A stretch of DNA of 64,000 bases from contig CACBBU010000007.1 of NCBI GenBank assembly GCA_902537615.1, positions 1 through 64,000 of the forward strand, in the 5' to 3' direction. The stretch's first letter is position 1, and each line of letters opens with the position of its first letter. This DNA is from an uncultured Alphaproteobacteria bacterium. Lineage in GTDB: Bacteria; Pseudomonadota; Alphaproteobacteria; Methylaequorales; Methylaequoraceae. The notes below the pieces were generated by a model. The model saw nothing but the letters and a program-made list of their open reading frames with translations. It did no database searches and had not been told where the DNA came from. The translations under genes and the position numbers were made by a program. Positions 52,582-62,133 of this stretch are shown one piece after another.

Positions 52582-52797
52582 TTATTGTGGTTCTTCATAA
52601 TTGTCAGACTCAATTTCTGAATTTATTTCACTTGGCTGAGAAAACGAGCTTGGTGTACATTTTTTAAAAACCACTTGTTCAAATAATGATTCTTTACACT
52701 TCACCCAAGGGGGGGCACTTTTGTTTTTAGAAAACCAGTATGAACTAATCATCAGAATTGTGATTAGAATTATGATTATCCACATACTTCTAGACAT
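52582..52797 (-). CDS. Small single-pass membrane protein, hypothetical
   Basis: This is 71 residues. One hydrophobic helix near residues 6-22 (WIIIILITILMISSYWF) is followed by a soluble tail with two cysteines and a long acidic, serine-rich end. It begins two bases after panD on the same strand, so it is probably expressed with panD. No function is recognised. Confidence 0.5.
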   Translation of the reverse strand: MSRSMWIIIILITILMISSYWFSKNKSAPPWVKCKESLFEQVVFKKCTPSSFSQPSEINSEIESDNYEEPQ

Positions 52798-52799
52798 AA

Positions 52800-53198
52800 T
52801 TACAGTGAAATAACGTTATTTTTTTGGATGGGAATTTGTGACTTAATTTCATTAATAATATTTGAATTATCTTTAAAGTAAATAAGTTTAGGTTCGTGCT
52901 CCTTTGCTTTGTTTTGATCAATTTCTGCGTATGTACAAATAATTAATAGATCATCTTTATTACCTTGGTAAGCTGCAGCGCCGTTAAGCGAAATAGTTTT
53001 TGAACCTCTCTCCGCCTTTATAGCATAAGTTGTAAATCTGTTCCCATTGTTAAGGTTATAGATATGAACCATTTCATATTCGTTAATTGAAGCAGCTTCT
53101 AACAATTCTTCATCTATAGCACAAGAGCCCTCATAATCAAGATAAACCCCAGTAATTTTGGCTCTATGAAGCTTTGATTTTAATATTTGAATCTTCAT
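52800..53198 (-). CDS. panD: Aspartate 1-decarboxylase (pyruvoyl enzyme)
   Basis: It makes beta-alanine for pantothenate. From the ATG at 53198 the protein has 132 residues. The self-cleavage site Gly24-Ser25 in DYEGSCAID is exactly where it should be, Lys9 (LKSKLHRAK) is in place, and NGAAAYQGNKDDLLII is typical. An upstream in-frame ATG at 53216 would add six residues unlike the family. It is divergent from the helicase gene at 53263. Confidence 0.94.
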   Translation of the reverse strand: MKIQILKSKLHRAKITGVYLDYEGSCAIDEELLEAASINEYEMVHIYNLNNGNRFTTYAIKAERGSKTISLNGAAAYQGNKDDLLIICTYAEIDQNKAKEHEPKLIYFKDNSNIINEIKSQIPIQKNNVISL

Positions 53199-53262
53199 TA
53201 AATATACTAAAAACATAAAGCTAATGGATAATCAATAAAAAATATATTAAAATCTATGGTTC

Positions 53263-55080
53263 ATGAAATTACGTAGATGGCAACAAAAAGTTATAGATGA
53301 ATTTCCTGATATAATTAAAAATTATCGGAAGTTCATTCTTAAAGCACCGACTGGGGCAGGAAAGACAGTTCTTGCTAGTGAACTTATAAACATGTTCTAT
53401 AAAAATAAAAAAATTGTTGTGCTCTGCCATAGGCTTGTTTTATTAGAGCAACTAGAAAAAGGCTTATCAAACGAACATAAAGTAAAAAAACTTGGATTAT
53501 CTGAAACGGGAAGGCCATTTAGTGATTATGATGTTTTAATCTCTACAAATCTTAGGTCCAGAGACTTTTTAATGAAAGCCATTGGCGATTGTGATCTTTT
53601 GATTATTGATGAGGCTCATAGAGTGTCACCAAACGGTCAGGCCTACAAGGAGTTGTTAGATCAATTTGATGCTAAAGCAGGTGAACAGTCTAAACTATTA
53701 GGTTTAACAGCTTCACCTGAAAGAAGAACTGGTGATCAGAAAGATCAACTAGGTTTAGCTTTTGATGCAATTATTGATTGTGCTGATATTGAAGAATTAA
53801 TTAGAGAAGAAGTATTAGTTCCCGCAGAATATAAGTCTTTTTTTATTCATGACTTGGAACTAGAAAAAATGGATATTTCAACAGGTGACTTTCCTGTAGA
53901 GCAACTTTCAAATGCAATTATAAAATCTTCTATGATTGATTATGCATGCAAAATTTATATGGAAGAGAGAAAAAGTATAAAAGGTAAACCAATATCTGCT
54001 TGGTTCTGCCCTGACGTTCTAGTTGCTGAAGAAACGAAAAGACAAGTGCTAAAATATGATTTAAACGTTGAGTTGATCACTGCAAAAACACCGATTAAAG
54101 AAAGGTTAGTGATATTAGAAAAACATGAAAGTGGGGAAATAGAATCATTGATTTCTGTTGGAGTTTTGTCAGAGGGTTGGGATAACCCCAATTGTAATAT
54201 AATTGTACACCTTAGACCAACATTATCAAAAGTTTTTTGGGGTCAATCAGTTGGAAGAGGTCTTAGATCTGCAGAAAATAAAGAAAAATGCGTTGTAATT
54301 GATGTAAGTTCAAACTTTACGACTTTTGGACCGGTTGAGAAATTAAAATGGAAATTATGGAATCATAGAAAATCATATTTAGAGTTTAAAAATAGATTTA
54401 ATTGGATTAGTAAAGAACAATTTGTTGAAAATAGAGATTATACTTATTTACTTTGTGAGGGAATGAACAAAGATGATTTGAGATGCTCATTAGTTTACAA
54501 GAAAAAAATATTATCAGATCAACCTTGCCCAGTATGCCAATCATATGCATCAACAGATTTATATAAGGATAATAAAATTGAAAAACCGAAAAATGACAAT
54601 AGCCTACACAAAGTTTTTTTTGAAAGAGTTCCAAAAATATTTTCAGATATGAATACAAATATTTGGAAAAACATGGAATCATCAGCCTGGAGAGATGCTA
54701 ATATTTACGAAAAACTTTTTTTAAGTTTTTGTTTAGCTTTTGATTTTGTTTCAGGTGAATCTACAAATTCAGAAAATGAGTTTTGGAATTTAACTTTACA
54801 AGCTGAAAAAAAAGTTCGTACTTTTCTGTATGAAAGAGAAATTGTAATTCCACAACAGGAGGAATTTATCTTTACACATTTAAGTGATGGTTTAAGTAAA
54901 GGTAGAGTTATACGACCAGTTCAAACAAACTACGGAGTTTCTATATGTGGAGAAAATTTCTCAAAAAACACTAGTGACGTTAATGAAAGAAAGTTTCAAA
55001 AAGCTCTTCAGGTTGTTGAGAGAATAGCTGCAATGGGGGTAACAAACACTGAAGAACTCCCATACTATAAAATTAGTTAA
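53263..55080 (+). CDS. SF2 helicase with DEAH box and zinc-like cysteines
   Basis: This is 605 residues of the ResIII/DEAD superfamily. The motor has APTGAGKT (Walker A, near 28-35), LLIIDEAHRVSPNG (DEAH), LLGLTASPERRTGD, then ISVGVLSEGWDNPN and the motif VI GQSVGRGLRS. A cysteine set near the middle (CEGMNKDDLRC and CPVCQ) suggests a zinc-binding insert. The C-terminal third is unlike known helicases. No nuclease or methylase gene is adjacent, so a restriction system is not supported. The role is unknown. Confidence 0.78.
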   Translation: MKLRRWQQKVIDEFPDIIKNYRKFILKAPTGAGKTVLASELINMFYKNKKIVVLCHRLVLLEQLEKGLSNEHKVKKLGLSETGRPFSDYDVLISTNLRSRDFLMKAIGDCDLLIIDEAHRVSPNGQAYKELLDQFDAKAGEQSKLLGLTASPERRTGDQKDQLGLAFDAIIDCADIEELIREEVLVPAEYKSFFIHDLELEKMDISTGDFPVEQLSNAIIKSSMIDYACKIYMEERKSIKGKPISAWFCPDVLVAEETKRQVLKYDLNVELITAKTPIKERLVILEKHESGEIESLISVGVLSEGWDNPNCNIIVHLRPTLSKVFWGQSVGRGLRSAENKEKCVVIDVSSNFTTFGPVEKLKWKLWNHRKSYLEFKNRFNWISKEQFVENRDYTYLLCEGMNKDDLRCSLVYKKKILSDQPCPVCQSYASTDLYKDNKIEKPKNDNSLHKVFFERVPKIFSDMNTNIWKNMESSAWRDANIYEKLFLSFCLAFDFVSGESTNSENEFWNLTLQAEKKVRTFLYEREIVIPQQEEFIFTHLSDGLSKGRVIRPVQTNYGVSICGENFSKNTSDVNERKFQKALQVVERIAAMGVTNTEELPYYKIS

Positions 55081-55381
55081 AAAGTTCTTTGGTAGGATCA
55101 TATATGCATATAATCGTTGCTCCACTTTTTCTTTTATGAACTATTTTAGACTCTTCTTTAAAAATAACAGTATCTTTGAGGCTACATAAATTTACAATTA
55201 ATTCCTCGCCAACAATTTTTATATCATAATTAAGATAAAGCTTATCTCCTTTATCACATATTTTAATTTTTTCTTTTAAGTCTTTAAAAGATTTTACAAT
55301 AGGAATTTCGCATACTTTACTGTAAGAGTTGAAAGAAAAAAGCAAAAATAAAAAAAAGATTATACATTTTATAAACATCAA
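55073..55381 (-). CDS. Small secreted protein, hypothetical
   Basis: This is 102 residues with a signal peptide (IKCIIFFLFLLFSFNSYS). The mature part has four cysteines and a beta-rich look (KLYLNYDIKIVGEELIVNL). It overlaps the synthase gene upstream by four bases and is convergent with the helicase (eight-base overlap). No family is recognised. Confidence 0.6.
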   Translation of the reverse strand: MMFIKCIIFFLFLLFSFNSYSKVCEIPIVKSFKDLKEKIKICDKGDKLYLNYDIKIVGEELIVNLCSLKDTVIFKEESKIVHKRKSGATIICIYDPTKELFN

Positions 55382-57048
55382 ATTATTGCTGAAACTTTTC
55401 CTAGATGTTCTGTTAATCTCATATTTTCTGAATAGTCAACAGGAACACCAATAATTGCCGGTCCTTTCTGTTTGAATGCTTCTTGTAGTGCTGGTAAAAA
55501 ATCTTTCGCACTGTTAATTTGTGTGCCCCACATATTCATTGATTTCGCAAGTTCTCCAAAGTCAGGATTATCAAACTTTAAGTCTGAATGCTCTCCACTA
55601 AATTGAATTTGCTGTTTCCATTTAATCAATCCATATTCTCCATCTAACCACACCACTGCAACAACATTTAGGTTTTGTCTCACGGCTGTTTCTAAATCTT
55701 GTACATTCATTAAAAATCCTGCGTCTCCATTAATTGATAAGACTTTCTTATTAGGAAAAACCATCTTTGCTCCCATTGACCCAGGTAATGCAAAGCCCAT
55801 TGTACAAAACCCGTTTGAAATAAGACATGTATTTGGTGAATTACAATTATACTCTCTGGCTACCCACATTTTATGAGCACCAACATCTGATAAAACTATA
55901 TCATCATCATTCATAACTTTTCTTACATCAGCTAAAACTCTTTGTGGCTTCATCGGAAAAGAATCATCATCATTGTTTTGATTTAGATGGTTAAGCATAG
56001 TCTCCCTTGCTTTTTGAATTGTATTTACATTAAATATTGGTAGATTTTTCCTTCCAACTTTTTCAATTAATGCATTATTTAATTGAAAAAGAGCTCCAGC
56101 TAAATCTGCTATTATTTCTACATTAGGAAGATAATCTCTGTCTACTTCAGCAGGAGTATAATCAATGTGAATTACTTTTTTTTTCCCTTTTTCAATCCTG
56201 TTCCAAGCTGATGGACTATACTCAACTAAATCATAACCAATCGCAATAACTAGATCAGATTCATCTATTGCTAAATTGTTATAATCTCCACTACCTAATC
56301 CTATTGTAAATAAACTATGCTTGTCACTTGATGATATGGAACCTTTGCCCATAAAAGTATTAATTACTCCAATTCCAAGGTTTTCAACTAAAACCCTTAA
56401 TCTATTTGATGCCCTCTTTCTGATTGTACCGTTACCTGCCAAAATAATCGGATTTTTAGAATTCATAATCAAGTCAACAGCCTCATTTATAGCTCTGTTG
56501 TCTGCCGCAGGTCTTCTTGTCAAAGTTGGTTTGATTGGTTGATCTTTAATTTCCTCTTTTGCAATATCTTCAGGTAATTCAATAACTGTTACTCCTGGTT
56601 TTTCTGTTTCTGCTACTTTAAATGCTTTTCTTACAACCTCTGTAATATTCCTAGGAGATAGAATTGTTTGAGCCCACTTAGATATTGGAGCTACCATACT
56701 TATTGAGTCCATAATCTGATGACTCTCTTTATGAAGTCTATTTGTTGAACCTTGACCAATTATTGCAACAACTGGCGCTCTATCCATGTTTGCGTCAGCA
56801 AGCCCAGTCATTAAGTTTGTTACGCCAGGGCCCAAGGTAGCTAAACATACCCCGGCTTTACCTGTCAATCTTCCATAAACATCAGCCATAAAGGCTGCTG
56901 CTTGTTCATGTCTACATAATATAAATTCTATTTTTTTACTATTTTTAAGAGAAATCATGAAGTCAGCATTTTCTTCACCAGGAATACCAAAAATCTTGGT
57001 AACACCTTCCTCTTCTAAACATTTTATAAATAAATCTGATGCTTTCAT
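55378..57048 (-). CDS. Acetolactate-synthase-like thiamine-diphosphate enzyme
   Basis: This is 556 residues of the ThDP-dependent family, with FGIPGEENADF at the N-terminus, a conserved glutamate (CRHEQAAAFMADVYGR) and GPGVTNLMTGLADA. The C-terminal ThDP motif is INGDAGFLMNVQDLETAVRQ. The central FAD-type domain of acetolactate synthases is present. It lacks a small regulatory subunit in this window and is followed by an aldehyde dehydrogenase, a pair seen in other proteobacteria. It could act in catabolism rather than branched-chain amino-acid synthesis. An AGGAG site precedes the ATG. Confidence 0.87.
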   Translation of the reverse strand: MKASDLFIKCLEEEGVTKIFGIPGEENADFMISLKNSKKIEFILCRHEQAAAFMADVYGRLTGKAGVCLATLGPGVTNLMTGLADANMDRAPVVAIIGQGSTNRLHKESHQIMDSISMVAPISKWAQTILSPRNITEVVRKAFKVAETEKPGVTVIELPEDIAKEEIKDQPIKPTLTRRPAADNRAINEAVDLIMNSKNPIILAGNGTIRKRASNRLRVLVENLGIGVINTFMGKGSISSSDKHSLFTIGLGSGDYNNLAIDESDLVIAIGYDLVEYSPSAWNRIEKGKKKVIHIDYTPAEVDRDYLPNVEIIADLAGALFQLNNALIEKVGRKNLPIFNVNTIQKARETMLNHLNQNNDDDSFPMKPQRVLADVRKVMNDDDIVLSDVGAHKMWVAREYNCNSPNTCLISNGFCTMGFALPGSMGAKMVFPNKKVLSINGDAGFLMNVQDLETAVRQNLNVVAVVWLDGEYGLIKWKQQIQFSGEHSDLKFDNPDFGELAKSMNMWGTQINSAKDFLPALQEAFKQKGPAIIGVPVDYSENMRLTEHLGKVSAII

Positions 57049-57066
57049 TACTTCTCCTTTTTAAAA

Positions 57067-58446
57067 TTAATTTCTTAAAACCATCATTTTTTCAATTTGC
57101 ATTTCGTGCATTGTGTACTTTATACCCCCCACGCCATGACCAGAGTGTTTAAGTCCTGCAAAAGGCATCCAATCAACCCTAAACGCAGTATGATCATTAT
57201 GAAAAACGGCAGATGCATTAATCTTTTTGTAAAAAGTCATAGTTTCGTCAATATCATTTGAAAAAATTGATGCTTGAAAAGATACCTTAGTGTCGTTTGC
57301 AATTTCAATCGTCTTTTCTAAATCATTGTATGAGTATATATTAACAACAGGACCGAAGATTTCCATTCTAGAGACTTTATCTGATAAACTTGGGTTAATT
57401 AGTACAGTTTTGTCAAAACAAGTCTCTGATATTTTATTTCCCCCACATAGTAACTTGGCTCCTTTTGAGGTAGATTCATTTACCCAAGCTTCAACCCTAT
57501 CAACTTCAGATGGTCGTATTAACGGACCAATTTCTGTTTTGTTATCTAATGGATTTCCTATTTTAAGTGGTTTTAAGTTTTTTTCAAAAATACTTAAAAA
57601 TTCGTCAAAAATATTTTTATGAACAAAAATTCTCTGAACAGAAACGCATACCTGACCTGCATGATAAAAACCACCTTTAACCAACAGCTTGGCAGCATTA
57701 TCTAAATTAGTACTTTCAGTTAAAAAAGTTGGTGCCATACCGCCATGTTCTAAGGCGCATCTTGTACCGGGAGAAAGTTTTGATCTTAACATCCACCCAA
57801 TTTTTGCTGAACCTATGAAGCTAAAAAAATCAATTCTCTCATCAGATACTAATTTTTCTGCTAATTTAAGATTTTCTGGCATACAAAAATAACATCTATC
57901 TTCAGGAAGTCCTGATTCAAAAAGCATTTCTAGAATTTTCATACAAGAGAGTGGGGTATCTTCAGCGGGCTTAACTATTACAACACAGCCAGATGCAATT
58001 GCAGGAATAATTTGGTGAATAATGAGATTAAATGGATGATTAAATGCACTTATTGCTAAAACTACTCCTATTGGTTCTTTTTGAGTAAAAGCTACTCTGT
58101 TACTTGATGCTTCATTAATATTCATTGGAATTACATTACCTGCGTCTGATTTTAAAATCTCTACAGCAGCATCAACACCTTCAGCTCCTCTGTTTATTTC
58201 AATTATTGAATCTTGAAGGGGTTTGCCTCCTTCGCTAGTGGCTAATTTAGCCAAGTCATTAATGTTCCCTCTTATCTTTTTTGAAAAATTATTTAGAACT
58301 TCAATTCTATCTTTCTTTTGAAAACTTTCTGCTTTTTCAAGGGCTGTTTTATGTGCAGAACTTATTATTTTTTCAATCTCATTTTGATCTTGACACTTTA
58401 TTTTTTTTATAATTTCTAAATTCCAAGGAGATCTTACTTCTAACAT
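57067..58446 (-). CDS. NAD-dependent aldehyde dehydrogenase
   Basis: This is 459 residues of the ALDH family. The catalytic pair is clear: Cys in GGFYHAGQVCVSVQRI and Glu in CALEHGGMAP, with the substrate-side Asn in SAFNHPFNL. The cofactor-binding FIGSAKIGW and a C-terminal FAGLKHSGHGVGG are typical. It lies 18 bases upstream of the ThDP enzyme and shares its operon, so the two probably act in one pathway that makes or consumes an aldehyde. The aldehyde itself cannot be told. Confidence 0.92.
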   Translation of the reverse strand: MLEVRSPWNLEIIKKIKCQDQNEIEKIISSAHKTALEKAESFQKKDRIEVLNNFSKKIRGNINDLAKLATSEGGKPLQDSIIEINRGAEGVDAAVEILKSDAGNVIPMNINEASSNRVAFTQKEPIGVVLAISAFNHPFNLIIHQIIPAIASGCVVIVKPAEDTPLSCMKILEMLFESGLPEDRCYFCMPENLKLAEKLVSDERIDFFSFIGSAKIGWMLRSKLSPGTRCALEHGGMAPTFLTESTNLDNAAKLLVKGGFYHAGQVCVSVQRIFVHKNIFDEFLSIFEKNLKPLKIGNPLDNKTEIGPLIRPSEVDRVEAWVNESTSKGAKLLCGGNKISETCFDKTVLINPSLSDKVSRMEIFGPVVNIYSYNDLEKTIEIANDTKVSFQASIFSNDIDETMTFYKKINASAVFHNDHTAFRVDWMPFAGLKHSGHGVGGIKYTMHEMQIEKMMVLRN

Positions 58447-58534
58447 TATAAATTACTTACTTGTTTACTTAACAGACAATTTAATTTTATAATAGACACT
58501 TATAATTACAACTAATTAATAATTTGGAATATTG

Positions 58535-59020
58535 ATGCCATCTTTTGATATTGTCTCAAAAACTGACCTTGCTGAAGTAGATAATGCGATAAATAGTGCA
58601 ATGAGAGAAATCACTACGAGGTACGACTTTAAAAATAGTCAATCAAAGATCTCAAGAGAATCTGATGAAATTGAACTAATGGCTGAGGACCAATATAAAA
58701 TTGATCAAGTTCAACAAATATTTAGAACACATTTAGTAAAAAGAAAAGTTTCTACTGGAGCATTTGATTTTTCAAAAATTGAAGATGCCAAAGGAGGAAT
58801 GTTAAGGCAAAAATCAAAAATTATTCAAGGAATTGATAGAGAAATATCTCAACAAATAAATAAAATCATTAAAAACAGTAAATTTAAGGTTCAATTTTCC
58901 ATTAGAGGAGAAGAGCTTAGGATTACCGGAGCAAAAAGAGACGTGCTTCAAGAGGTAATTCAAACCATAAAAAACTTAGAAATTAAGCAGCCCCTTCAAT
59001 TTATAAATTTTAGAGATTAA
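58535..59020 (+). CDS. YajQ family nucleotide-binding protein
   Basis: This is 161 residues from the ATG at 58535. An upstream TTG would add one residue. The family's opening MPSFDIVSKTDLAEVDNAIN and TRYDFKNSQSKI, with KDVLQEVIQ-like ending, are plain (here RDVLQEVIQTIK). YajQ proteins bind nucleic acids and, in some species, cyclic di-GMP. Its role here is not shown. It is divergent from the dehydrogenase gene. Confidence 0.92.
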   Translation: MPSFDIVSKTDLAEVDNAINSAMREITTRYDFKNSQSKISRESDEIELMAEDQYKIDQVQQIFRTHLVKRKVSTGAFDFSKIEDAKGGMLRQKSKIIQGIDREISQQINKIIKNSKFKVQFSIRGEELRITGAKRDVLQEVIQTIKNLEIKQPLQFINFRD

Positions 59021-59054
59021 TTTATTTTTGGCATTAATCTTTCATAATAAAATT

Positions 59055-59207
59055 ATGAAAAAAAATAAAAATAATAACATAAAACAGCATTTAAAAGATT
59101 CTTCTGACACTTTTGTGGATAAATTAGCATCTTTAAAATACGTTACAAAAAAGGATACTTCATTGATTTCATCTGTAATATCAGATGCTCTTAAAAAAAA
59201 AAAGTAA
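59055..59207 (+). CDS. Small hypothetical protein (50 aa)
   Basis: A 50-codon frame beginning MKKNKNNNIKQHLKDSSDTF. It is basic and helical, with a lysine-rich end and no membrane segment. It lies 34 bases after yajQ and its stop touches the convergent methyltransferase stop. Support is limited to the open frame and its fit between neighbours. Confidence 0.4.
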   Translation: MKKNKNNNIKQHLKDSSDTFVDKLASLKYVTKKDTSLISSVISDALKKKK

Positions 59208-59981
59208 CTATTTTTGTATTACAAAAAAACAATATCCCTGATGCCAGTCACTGTTTTGACCCATCATGAGAGCATTTGATCCATCCTGGGTTGTTCTGAT
59301 CTCAAGTTTTGATATAACATTAAGTTTGAGATGTTTTAAAGCAGAGATCGTGCCTTCACGAACCTGATTCCAATTCCAATCATCAATAATGAGAATAAAT
59401 TTTTCAGTAAGTGCTGGCTGAGCAAGCACTATTCCATCAAAGTGGTCCTCATAATGATGTGGCCCGTCAAAAAGATAAATATTATGCTTACCAATGGATG
59501 AAAAATCTATTTTTCTAAAATCATTATTTATAAAATTGTACTTTGAGTCCCTGCCTAAGCATTTCTCAATATTTTCTTTAAAAATTTTTTCAGGATCAGG
59601 AAATTCTTTTTCAAAAAAAACCTGACTCCAGTTATCTATACACGTTATTGTTAAGTTATTCTTAAAAACTGCTGAACATGCAGTAGATCCCAACCAAGAT
59701 CCAATTTCTAAATACGAGGGGTTTTTAACTTTATTAATAAGACTATTTATTAATGATCTATATTTTCTACCTGATAATCCGTCCATTTTTAAAACATCTT
59801 TACTGATTTTTCTATTCAGGGATAAAGAATCCATGAGTGCACCTTTAATCTTTATTATAGATTCATCATCTTCTTTTCCTGAAAAAGTAATGCTAGTTTC
59901 ATCAACTAAAGAAGAGAAATTTACAATTTGGTTAGCATTTTTGTCTTTTTTAATTAAAAGTTTTCGTTGAATATTATCCAT
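59208..59981 (-). CDS. Class I SAM-dependent methyltransferase-like protein
   Basis: This is 257 residues. An N-terminal extension of about 80 residues precedes a Methyltransf_24-like domain: YLEIGSWLGSTACSAV (motif I), ITCIDNWSQ, LFDGPHHYEDHFDG and LIIDDWNWNQVREG. The substrate is unknown. Such proteins are often sugar- or small-molecule-modifying. It is divergent from the 2-hydroxyacid dehydrogenase gene, 21 bases apart. Confidence 0.75.
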   Translation of the reverse strand: MDNIQRKLLIKKDKNANQIVNFSSLVDETSITFSGKEDDESIIKIKGALMDSLSLNRKISKDVLKMDGLSGRKYRSLINSLINKVKNPSYLEIGSWLGSTACSAVFKNNLTITCIDNWSQVFFEKEFPDPEKIFKENIEKCLGRDSKYNFINNDFRKIDFSSIGKHNIYLFDGPHHYEDHFDGIVLAQPALTEKFILIIDDWNWNQVREGTISALKHLKLNVISKLEIRTTQDGSNALMMGQNSDWHQGYCFFVIQK

Positions 59982-60002
59982 AGCGTATTATTAATTAAAT
60001 AA

Positions 60003-61148
60003 ATGAAAATATCTAGTTGTAATAATGTTAACGATTTTAGAGAACTTGCAAGAAAAAACTTGCCTTCACCTATATTTCACTATATTGATGGTGCTGCTGA
60101 TGATGAGGTTACCTGTAAAAGAAACACTGCAGCTTATGAAGACTGTTTTTTAGTTCCAAGAGTTCTTAGATCAGTTGAAACAGTTGATTTAGGAACTAAA
60201 ATTCTTGGAAAAAAAATTAGTTTACCTTTTTTTTTATCACCTACAGCTCTTCAAAGACTTTTTCATCACGAGGGTGAATTGGCTGTTGCAAAAGCAGCCC
60301 AAAAATTTAATACTTTTTTCGGTATTTCCTCCTTATCAACAATTCCAATAGAAGAAATAAAATCAATTTCCTCACCAAAAATTTTTCAATTATATTTTCA
60401 CAAAGATAAAGGATTAACAAATTCCATGATTGATAAATGTAAGTCAAATAGCATTGACGCAATTGCTCTTACAGTTGATACAATTACTGGGGGAAACAGA
60501 GAAAGAGATATTAGAACAGGGTTTACATCTCCACCTAGGCTTACATTAAAAAGTTTTTTGAGTTTTATGTTTAAACCCAAATGGGGACTTAACTATATTT
60601 TTAGAAAAAAATTTGATTTGCCTTTTCTTAGTGACTTTATCAAAGAAGGAACAGATATCAAAATTTCGGTCTCTGACTATTTTACAAATATGTTAGATCA
60701 AAATATGAGTTGGAAAGATGCAGAAAATATTAAAAAAAAATGGGGAGGAATCTTTTGCTTAAAAGGTATTATGTCAAAGGAAGATGCCAAAAAAGCAGTG
60801 GATATTGGAGCTGATGCGATAATGATTTCTAATCATGGTGGAAGACAACTTGATGGTTCACGCTCTCCTTTTGATCAGTTAGATGAAATTATAGATGCTG
60901 TTGGTGGAAAAATAGAGATCATTTGTGATGGTGGAATAAGGAGGGGATCTCATATTCTTAAGGCACTTTCAAAAGGTGCTAATGCTTGCTCTGGAGGAAG
61001 GCTTTACTTGTATGCCCTGGCATCTGGAGGAGAAGTTGGTGTAACCAAAGCAATTGAAAACTTAAAAAATGAAGTTGAAAGAGATATGAAGCTAATGGGT
61101 GTAACAAAAATAAATCAGTTAAACCGATCAAATCTAAGATTTAAGTAA
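60003..61148 (+). CDS. FMN-dependent alpha-hydroxyacid dehydrogenase
   Basis: This is 381 residues of the lactate dehydrogenase (cytochrome)/glycolate oxidase family. It has IFHYIDGAADDEVTCKRN near the start, LPFFLSPTALQRLFHHEGE, the active-site block MISNHGGRQLDGS with catalytic His and Arg, and ICDGGIRRGSHILKALSKGA for the FMN phosphate. It resembles LldD-type L-lactate dehydrogenase, although the substrate could be another 2-hydroxyacid. It ends one base before the transglycosylase gene. Confidence 0.9.
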   Translation: MKISSCNNVNDFRELARKNLPSPIFHYIDGAADDEVTCKRNTAAYEDCFLVPRVLRSVETVDLGTKILGKKISLPFFLSPTALQRLFHHEGELAVAKAAQKFNTFFGISSLSTIPIEEIKSISSPKIFQLYFHKDKGLTNSMIDKCKSNSIDAIALTVDTITGGNRERDIRTGFTSPPRLTLKSFLSFMFKPKWGLNYIFRKKFDLPFLSDFIKEGTDIKISVSDYFTNMLDQNMSWKDAENIKKKWGGIFCLKGIMSKEDAKKAVDIGADAIMISNHGGRQLDGSRSPFDQLDEIIDAVGGKIEIICDGGIRRGSHILKALSKGANACSGGRLYLYALASGGEVGVTKAIENLKNEVERDMKLMGVTKINQLNRSNLRFK

Positions 61149-61149
61149 A

Positions 61150-62133
61150 ATGAAAATAATATTAATTTTAATATTAATTTTTACTCATCAATTAGTTTTT
61201 TCAAAAAGTAATGATTCTCCTGACCTCAATTTTGAAAAAGTTCAAGGCCAAAGCTGGAAAGAATGGAAAAAGGAGTTGAAAGAACATTTAAAAAAAGAAA
61301 ATCTTAAAGAATCTACTATTAAACTTATTGATAGGGTGGATTTTAATCCAAAAGTTATAAAATATGATAGAAAACAACCTGAATTCAAATTAACATTTCA
61401 GAAATATTTGCAAAGAAATATTAATAAAAAAAAAAAAAAAGAGCTCAATTTTTATTACAAACAGAACAAAGAATTATTGTCGCTATTGAATGAAAAATAT
61501 AAAGTTGACCCGACTATATTGGTGTCATTGTGGGGAATAGAAACTTCTTTTGGCAAGCATATCGGTAAGCTTGATATATTAAGCTCTCTCCTTTCATTAG
61601 CTTATGACGGCAGAAGGCAAGAATTTTTCCTGAAAGAATTTAAGCTAGCATTAAAAATTCTTGAAGATGGTCACATTTTACCAAAAGATTTCAAAGGCTC
61701 ATGGGCGGGAGCGTTTGGACAAACACAGTTTATGCCAAGTACATTTCACAAATTTGCAATTGATTTTGATAACGATACTAAAATTAATCTTTTTAAAAAG
61801 GCTGATGCATTAGCCTCTGGAGCTAATTATTTAAACCAAGTTGGCTGGAATAATAATTTAGTATGGGGAGAGGAAGTTAAAATAACTCTTACAAATGAAT
61901 TAAAAAACTTATCTCAAAAAAAAAAATATAAAACAAAAGAATTTTGGGAAAGAATTGGTATTTCTTTTAAAAATAACTACAATGAAAAAGTTCTTTTGAG
62001 ACTTGTTATACCTGACTTAGAAGAAAAACAGTTTTTTTTAGTAACAAAAAATTTTGATGTTATATTAGATTGGAACAGATCAAATTACTTTGCTTTAACC
62101 GTTTTTTTATTATCCGATGAAGTTATTAAATAG
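61150..62133 (+). CDS. mltB: MltB-type lytic murein transglycosylase
   Basis: This is 327 residues with a signal peptide (KIILILILIFTHQLVFS) and no lipobox. The MltB (GH103) core is clear: catalytic Glu in LVSLWGIETSFGKHIG, SLLSLAYDGRRQEFF, then GSWAGAFGQTQFMPSTFHKFA and GANYLNQVGWNN. It cleaves peptidoglycan to 1,6-anhydro products, feeding the NagZ pathway seen at 9229. It overlaps rlpA by 17 bases. Confidence 0.93.
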   Translation: MKIILILILIFTHQLVFSKSNDSPDLNFEKVQGQSWKEWKKELKEHLKKENLKESTIKLIDRVDFNPKVIKYDRKQPEFKLTFQKYLQRNINKKKKKELNFYYKQNKELLSLLNEKYKVDPTILVSLWGIETSFGKHIGKLDILSSLLSLAYDGRRQEFFLKEFKLALKILEDGHILPKDFKGSWAGAFGQTQFMPSTFHKFAIDFDNDTKINLFKKADALASGANYLNQVGWNNNLVWGEEVKITLTNELKNLSQKKKYKTKEFWERIGISFKNNYNEKVLLRLVIPDLEEKQFFLVTKNFDVILDWNRSNYFALTVFLLSDEVIK

